From Bacteroidia bacterium (GTDB taxonomy: Bacteria > Bacteroidota > Bacteroidia > Flavobacteriales > Flavobacteriaceae), in contig JAUIBW010000001.1 in assembly GCA_030427585.1 (NCBI GenBank), positions 186,001 to 250,000 on the forward strand: 64,000 nucleotides of DNA, read 5' to 3'. Positions 63,016-64,000 of this stretch are shown here, piece after piece (the first letter of the stretch is position 1; each line of letters opens with the position of its first letter). The notes below the pieces were generated by a model that saw only the letters and a list, made by a program, of their open reading frames with translations, ran no database searches and was not told the origin of the DNA. The position numbers and the translations under genes are program-made.

Positions 63016-64000
63016 ATGCTGAAGTTTATACAAAAAATTATTATCTATTATGTTATTATCCTACCTTTTATTTTAACAGCACAGATAAATGAAGGTAAGA
63101 TTTCCTCTATTCCTAAAAAACTCAACACCTATAAAGAAGAAAAAATACAACTCGACAAAGCTTATGCTTTTCTTGAAACCAACAAAAATGATGAAGCGTA
63201 TCAAATCAGCCATAGGCTTCTAAAAAAAACATTTCATAAAAAAACAAAGCTATATGCCTCAATAATTTTAGGCTCTTATTTTAATTACAAAAACTTAGCC
63301 GATTCTGCATTATACTATGGCAATAAATCCATAAAACTTATAGGAGATAAAAAAGACTCTATTTCAATGTTACGCTTATCTTTAGTTTATAATATTATTG
63401 CTAATGCATATGGAGATAAAAGCTTATTAGAAGAAAGTAAAAAATGGCATCTTAAAGGAATTGAAATTACTGAAAAATATCAGGCAAAGGGGCAGTATTA
63501 CAAAAAAATACATAATCTAGCATCAACACATATTAGATCAGGCAATTATGAGTATGCCATACAACTTCTAGAATCTTGTTTAGAGTACCATAATGAGCCT
63601 GATTTTACATTTACTGTTTATATCAGTCTTGCAAGTGCATATTCATTAAAAAATAACACCGAACTTGCTTTATCATACTTAAAAAAGACACTTGATTTTT
63701 TTGAAAAAGATGAAAAATCAAAAAATCAAGTCATAATACTTCAAAACATAGGTGTTCAGTATCATATTATGAAAAATTATGATGAAGCAATTAAATATTA
63801 TAACAAAGCCTTTTTAATTGGTAAAGAAAAAGGTTATCACAGACCAACAATTGATGCTATGATGAATACAGGTCTTGTATATCAAGATCAAGAGGTCTAT
63901 AATAAAGCTATAGAGTATTATACAGAAGCCCTACTAATTTCAGAAAAATTAGGTTTTTTAGATAAACAAGCCATCATTTATGATCACCTAAAGACAAGTG
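63016..64000 (+). CDS. TPR-repeat protein, N-terminal part, cut by window end
   Basis: The frame from ATG 63016 is open to the last base (328 codons). Signal-like N terminus (LKFIQKIIIYYVIILPFIL, then TAQI). TPR-like repeats follow: YEYAIQLLESCLEYHN, ELALSYLKKTLDFF, NYDEAIKYYNKAFLIG and VYNKAIEYYTEALLIS. Flavobacterial proteins that begin like this usually continue into a membrane segment and a LuxR-type HTH or histidine kinase domain; the C-terminal part is outside the window, so this is only an expectation. A -7 box TACATTTG lies at 63005-63012, very close to the ATG. Confidence 0.75.
   Translation, partial: MLKFIQKIIIYYVIILPFILTAQINEGKISSIPKKLNTYKEEKIQLDKAYAFLETNKNDEAYQISHRLLKKTFHKKTKLYASIILGSYFNYKNLADSALYYGNKSIKLIGDKKDSISMLRLSLVYNIIANAYGDKSLLEESKKWHLKGIEITEKYQAKGQYYKKIHNLASTHIRSGNYEYAIQLLESCLEYHNEPDFTFTVYISLASAYSLKNNTELALSYLKKTLDFFEKDEKSKNQVIILQNIGVQYHIMKNYDEAIKYYNKAFLIGKEKGYHRPTIDAMMNTGLVYQDQEVYNKAIEYYTEALLISEKLGFLDKQAIIYDHLKTS

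Overview
The window is AT-rich DNA (roughly one third G+C by eye) from a marine-type member of the Flavobacteriaceae. The evidence is: several promoters of the Bacteroidota type (TTTG, 18 bp, TAnnTTTG); lipoproteins with Bacteroidota lipoboxes; a type IX secretion (T9SS) locus with a gliding-motility C-terminal domain; the order tRNAs-tuf-tRNA-Trp-secE-nusG-rplKAJL-rpoBC; and almost no Shine-Dalgarno sequences except one very strong one before rpsU. An Aquimarina-like genus is my impression from gene content, not a proof.

Region by region. 1-6.0 kb: the 3' part of htpG, a Fic-family AMPylase with its own inhibitory helix, a membrane-anchored LuxR-type regulator and an outer-membrane beta-barrel protein. 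6.1-8.2 kb: a compact cluster (small thioredoxin-like protein, lipoprotein of unknown function, DUF2024 protein, MarR regulator) in which every protein carries a CxxC pair and three promoters share a TTAGGATTCCTAA-like palindrome. 8.4-21.7 kb: an accessory stretch of single genes: DUF6503 lipoprotein, astacin-type protease, two small DoxX-like membrane proteins, an AraC regulator, S1/P1 nuclease, an alpha/beta-hydrolase fold protein lacking its nucleophile, HAD phosphatase, M61 peptidase, DUF819 transporter-like protein, DUF4369 lipoprotein, an eight-cysteine GG-leader peptide and a CHAP-domain lipoprotein. 22.0-23.9 kb: tRNA-Thr, a frameshifted peroxiredoxin, a QueD/PTPS-family protein and type 1 IPP isomerase. 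24.2-30.2 kb: a T9SS trio (OmpA/TPR/PD40 protein, PorP/SprF, 1019-residue secreted protein with type B sorting domain).

31.0-48.3 kb is the core gene-expression region: prfC on the plus strand, then on the minus strand rpsU, xerC, hpf, four tRNAs, tuf, tRNA-Trp, secE, nusG, four ribosomal protein genes, rpoB, rpoC and a DUF3467 protein. 48.4-64 kb: a GH13 alpha-amylase lipoprotein with a perfect 18-bp LacI-type palindrome upstream, an acyl-CoA dehydrogenase, an HhH protein, an amino acid:cation symporter, a K+ channel with RCK domain overlapping a PspC protein, DUF2851, a membrane-anchored redoxin, a second AraC regulator, a PLP enzyme with CBS domains, a LolC/E-type permease divergent from a NamZ-type (DUF1343) lipoprotein, and the 5' part of a TPR protein that runs off the window.

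The best candidates for something not yet described are the CxxC/MarR cluster with its shared operator and the orphan cysteine-rich GG-leader peptide next to a CHAP hydrolase. No rRNA, insertion sequence, prophage or CRISPR array was seen.
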